A stretch of DNA of 64,000 nt from Helicobacteraceae bacterium (lineage in GTDB: Bacteria; Campylobacterota; Campylobacteria; Campylobacterales; Sulfurimonadaceae), in NCBI GenBank assembly GCA_947498025.1, contig CANMJR010000012.1, positions 1 through 64,000 on the forward strand, given 5' to 3'. The notes under the pieces are model-generated. The model did not search any database. It worked only from the letters and a program-made list of their open reading frames with translations, and was not told where the DNA came from. Within the stretch, counting starts at the first letter, position 1. The number at the start of each line of letters is the position of its first letter. The position numbers and the translations under genes are program-made. Positions 62,366 through 64,000 of this stretch are shown piece after piece.

Positions 62366-63397
62366 ATGAAGACACAATTAGATAAAGACAGTAATCATGC
62401 AGTTGCTTTGTCCAAGAAAGAAGTATCTCCTGTATATATGAGAGTAGATGGCAAATTAGTTAGAAAAGAAAATGATATACGTGATCCAATGAGAAGATAT
62501 GGTGCGATTAATAATATTAATGTCGAATTCACAGATGAAGAAGAAGCTGAAGCTGACCTAAGAGAAGCTAAATGGTTAGAAGAAGCGCCATTACGAAAAA
62601 AACAAGAAGAGGAAAATCATCGTAAAGAGGAAGAATTTATAGCGTCATTGAAATATGAAACTAGGTATGTAGGTTTTTTTGATATTTTAGGATGGTCTGA
62701 TGCAGTTAAGAATTCTGGGAATAATATAGAGATGCAGAAAAAATTGGGACTAGCCTCTAGTGCTATGCGTTCACATACTAAAATGAATGAATGGAAACAG
62801 CAAGTTTCAAATAATCAATGGTCTGGCGATGCACAAATAATTCATTTTTCAGATTCTTTAATTGTATCAACTTCTGCTGATACCCATGGTAGATTAGAAA
62901 TTACTTCAACTTTATCTTTTTTATCAGATGTTTTATTACAGCATGGCTTTCTTTTACGAGGAGGTGTCACCAAAGGAAAGCTTTATCATAAAGATTCATT
63001 AGTGTATGGACCAGCTTTTGATAGAGCCTATGAACTGGAAAATAAGAGTGCTATTTTTCCTAGAGTTATTTTAGATTACTCTTTAGGTGCTGAATGGGGA
63101 CAAGGGTATAATTACATAGAGGATGATAAGATAATTGGACAGGATAAAACTTGGCGTTTAAGTAATGATGGCTTTCGCTTTTTTGATTTTCTACAGCCAT
63201 TTGGTGGTTCTTATGGTTTTTCTGATACTAACTTATTACATTTAAATTTGACAAAGATGCATTCATTTATACATGAACGTTTAATTGAGCATCAAAAAAA
63301 TCTAACAGTTCTACCAAAATATATCTGGTTAGCAGGCTATTTTAATGAAGTTCTAAAGGAATCTGATATTCATGATATTGAATATATATCGATATAA
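62366..63397 (+). CDS. Class III nucleotidyl-cyclase-like protein, unknown function
   Basis: A 343-residue soluble protein. The first 95 residues include a highly charged helix (DEEEAEADLREAKWLEE). Residues about 100-240 follow the class III cyclase pattern: YVGFFDILGWSD with Asp106, IIHFSDSLIVS with Asp163, FLLRGGVTKGKLYH, and LVYGPAFDRAYELE. The two aspartates correspond to the metal ligands of adenylyl and guanylyl cyclases. The end, SAIFPRVILD, is common to a family of uncharacterised proteins. ATG at 62366 with AAAGG upstream is preferred over TTG 62339. It lies two bases after the original stop of the S24 repressor. Enzymatic activity and product are unknown. Confidence 0.6.
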   Translation: MKTQLDKDSNHAVALSKKEVSPVYMRVDGKLVRKENDIRDPMRRYGAINNINVEFTDEEEAEADLREAKWLEEAPLRKKQEEENHRKEEEFIASLKYETRYVGFFDILGWSDAVKNSGNNIEMQKKLGLASSAMRSHTKMNEWKQQVSNNQWSGDAQIIHFSDSLIVSTSADTHGRLEITSTLSFLSDVLLQHGFLLRGGVTKGKLYHKDSLVYGPAFDRAYELENKSAIFPRVILDYSLGAEWGQGYNYIEDDKIIGQDKTWRLSNDGFRFFDFLQPFGGSYGFSDTNLLHLNLTKMHSFIHERLIEHQKNLTVLPKYIWLAGYFNEVLKESDIHDIEYISI

Positions 63398-63456
63398 AGA
63401 TAATATTTGCTTTTAAAATGTGAGTGATTTAGCCATATAAAGGGTTATTTTGTTGT

Positions 63457-63506
63457 GTACTAACATTTCATAAGCAAATAATTAACATTCTAAAAGCGTT
63501 TGTACA
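63457..63506 (+). repeat. 50-bp element-end repeat, copy B
   Basis: This copy is identical to 60222-60271 but for one base (C for T). It is preceded by a decayed left arm of the 15-bp inverted repeat. The following DNA differs from copy A and has irregular GCAC repeats (about 63529-63570). The 295-base gap 63398-63692 carries no gene. Confidence 0.8.
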
Positions 63507-63692
63507 AAAAGAGCTGTATTTTTAAATGATACCGTTGCACTAAATAGCACCGATACGGCACCGAGTAAATTTAAGGTCAGTTAACAGAGATTTTAAGTAT
63601 TTGAAAAATTTATAGTAAGATTTTTTGTATTTGATTGGCACCAAATGACACTTTAAGTTAAAAAGTGGCTTGAAAGTACGCAATTTAGGGGG

Positions 63693-63767
63693 TGGCTCCG
63701 AATACTGGATTCGAACCAGTGACCAAGTGATTAACAGTCACCTACTCTACCGCTGAGCTAATTCGGA
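63693..63767 (-). tRNA. tRNA-Asn (anticodon GTT)
   Basis: A complete 75-base cloverleaf including an encoded CCA. The acceptor stem TCCGAAT pairs with ATTCGGA. The anticodon arm reads GGTGA-CTGTTAA-TCACT with GTT at the centre, and the T arm contains GGTTCGAATCC. The 3' end is the attachment site of the element to its left. A 22-base copy of its 3' end also stands upstream of its 5' end. Confidence 0.95.
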
Positions 63768-63799
63768 ATATGATAAAAATGTCGAAAGTTTCAAATAAA

Positions 63800-63821
63800 T
63801 GGCTCCGAATACTGGATTCGA
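63800..63821 (-). repeat. att-like copy of the tRNA-Asn 3' end (right)
   Basis: TGGCTCCGAATACTGGATTC plus two bases complements the last 22 bases of tRNA-Asn, 33 bases upstream of the intact gene's 5' end. It is followed by unrelated sequence, so it is a tRNA fragment. The remaining 179 bases to the window end show no gene. Confidence 0.8.
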
Positions 63822-64000
63822 GAAAAAATCTTTCAAAACATCGTAAATTAGGGACTCTAATTTTTTGTCGTCGAAGTTTTGTATCACAGATTTTCCTTAA
63901 AGTATCATATACCTTTTGAACTCGGGAATTGTACATAAAAAATTATTAATAATTTATTAAATCAATTTTATTTACATATCACTACCAAAATATTTTTCTC

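Larger units (their letters stand above)
60355..63710. mobile_element. Degraded tRNA-Asn-associated integrated element
   Basis: The 3.3-kb segment is bounded by the tRNA-Asn gene on the right and an 18-bp copy of its 3' end on the left. Contents in order: MNT/HEPN pair, 5'-truncated DNA adenine methylase, S24 repressor with a late frameshift, cyclase-like gene, and element end B. A second, mostly deleted element (repressor fragment plus end A) lies just to the left. No integrase, transposase or structural phage gene is visible, so it appears to be a remnant or a satellite that depends on other elements. Confidence 0.65.

Noticed and set aside
63742-63936. 64-codon minus-strand frame over the tRNA
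   Set aside because: It runs through the tRNA-Asn gene and its duplicated fragment and has no protein-like pattern.
1-64000. CRISPR arrays or insertion sequences
   Set aside because: No regularly spaced direct repeats and no transposase gene were seen; the 108-base periodicity at 59100-59650 is coding Sel1 repeats.

Overview
The window looks like a piece of a Campylobacterota (epsilonproteobacterial) chromosome, most likely Sulfurimonas or a close relative. The reasons are a low-GC genome, a periplasmic nitrate reductase (napA) gene, a futalosine-pathway radical SAM gene (mqnE), PglB/PglF-type N-glycosylation genes, the gene order fabZ-lpxA-clpX-mreB-mreC, and a pair matching the Campylobacter Cj0371/Cj0372 neighbourhood (UPF0323 lipoprotein plus glutathionylspermidine-synthase-like protein). 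The species assignment is inference; no search was run.

Layout. 1-2282 is the start of a nitrate-respiration locus read leftwards: a Crp/Fnr regulator, a solo NarX/PilJ-like sensor, then napA behind a perfect FNR-type box. 2443-9970 holds signalling and housekeeping genes (two diguanylate cyclases, a SUI1-like factor, a DUF5718-like protein, an ABC-F ATPase, a NifX-like protein, a chemoreceptor). 10180-12596 is a small accessory islet with an FRG-domain protein, a gene remnant and a RelE/ParE toxin-antitoxin pair. 12624-22695 carries citrate synthase and malate:quinone oxidoreductase, phosphomannomutase, a hybrid kinase, and a chain pyrC - response regulator - histidine kinase - exbB - exbD. 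22804-32365 has thiol peroxidase, a substrate-binding-protein/histidine-kinase fusion, a DUF1003 protein, a cytochrome-c-like diguanylate cyclase, glmS and glnD. 32583-37284 has an ABM monooxygenase-like protein, a class II aldolase, a response regulator, an LsrK-like kinase and mqnE. 37288-44206 is a glycosylation cluster (GT2, PglB, GalU, Pgi, PglF-like dehydratase). 44282-56784 runs leftwards and holds the cell-envelope, division-shape and biosynthesis genes (carB, mipA-like, mreC, mreB, clpX, lpxA, fabZ, queH, cyclophilin). 56896-59730 is a two-component pair and a Sel1-repeat protein.

59774-63821 is an accessory region next to tRNA-Asn. It contains three copies of the tRNA 3' end, two copies of a 50-bp element end, a truncated and a frameshifted copy of an S24 phage-type repressor, an MNT/HEPN toxin-antitoxin pair, a broken DNA adenine methylase, and a protein with the signature of a class III nucleotidyl-cyclase-like domain. 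That last gene, placed directly behind the repressor, is the best candidate here for an undescribed system.

The most striking non-coding signal is a dispersed family of hairpin-rich repeats (seven copies seen) with terminal GATGTTACGCAC / GTGCGTAACATC repeats and compensatory changes in its stems. Copies sit against gene ends, and two of them supply the final codons and stop of the neighbouring gene (PglF-like dehydratase and GlnD). A second unexpected point is queH, whose catalytic N-terminus is only reached if translation starts at an ATC codon.
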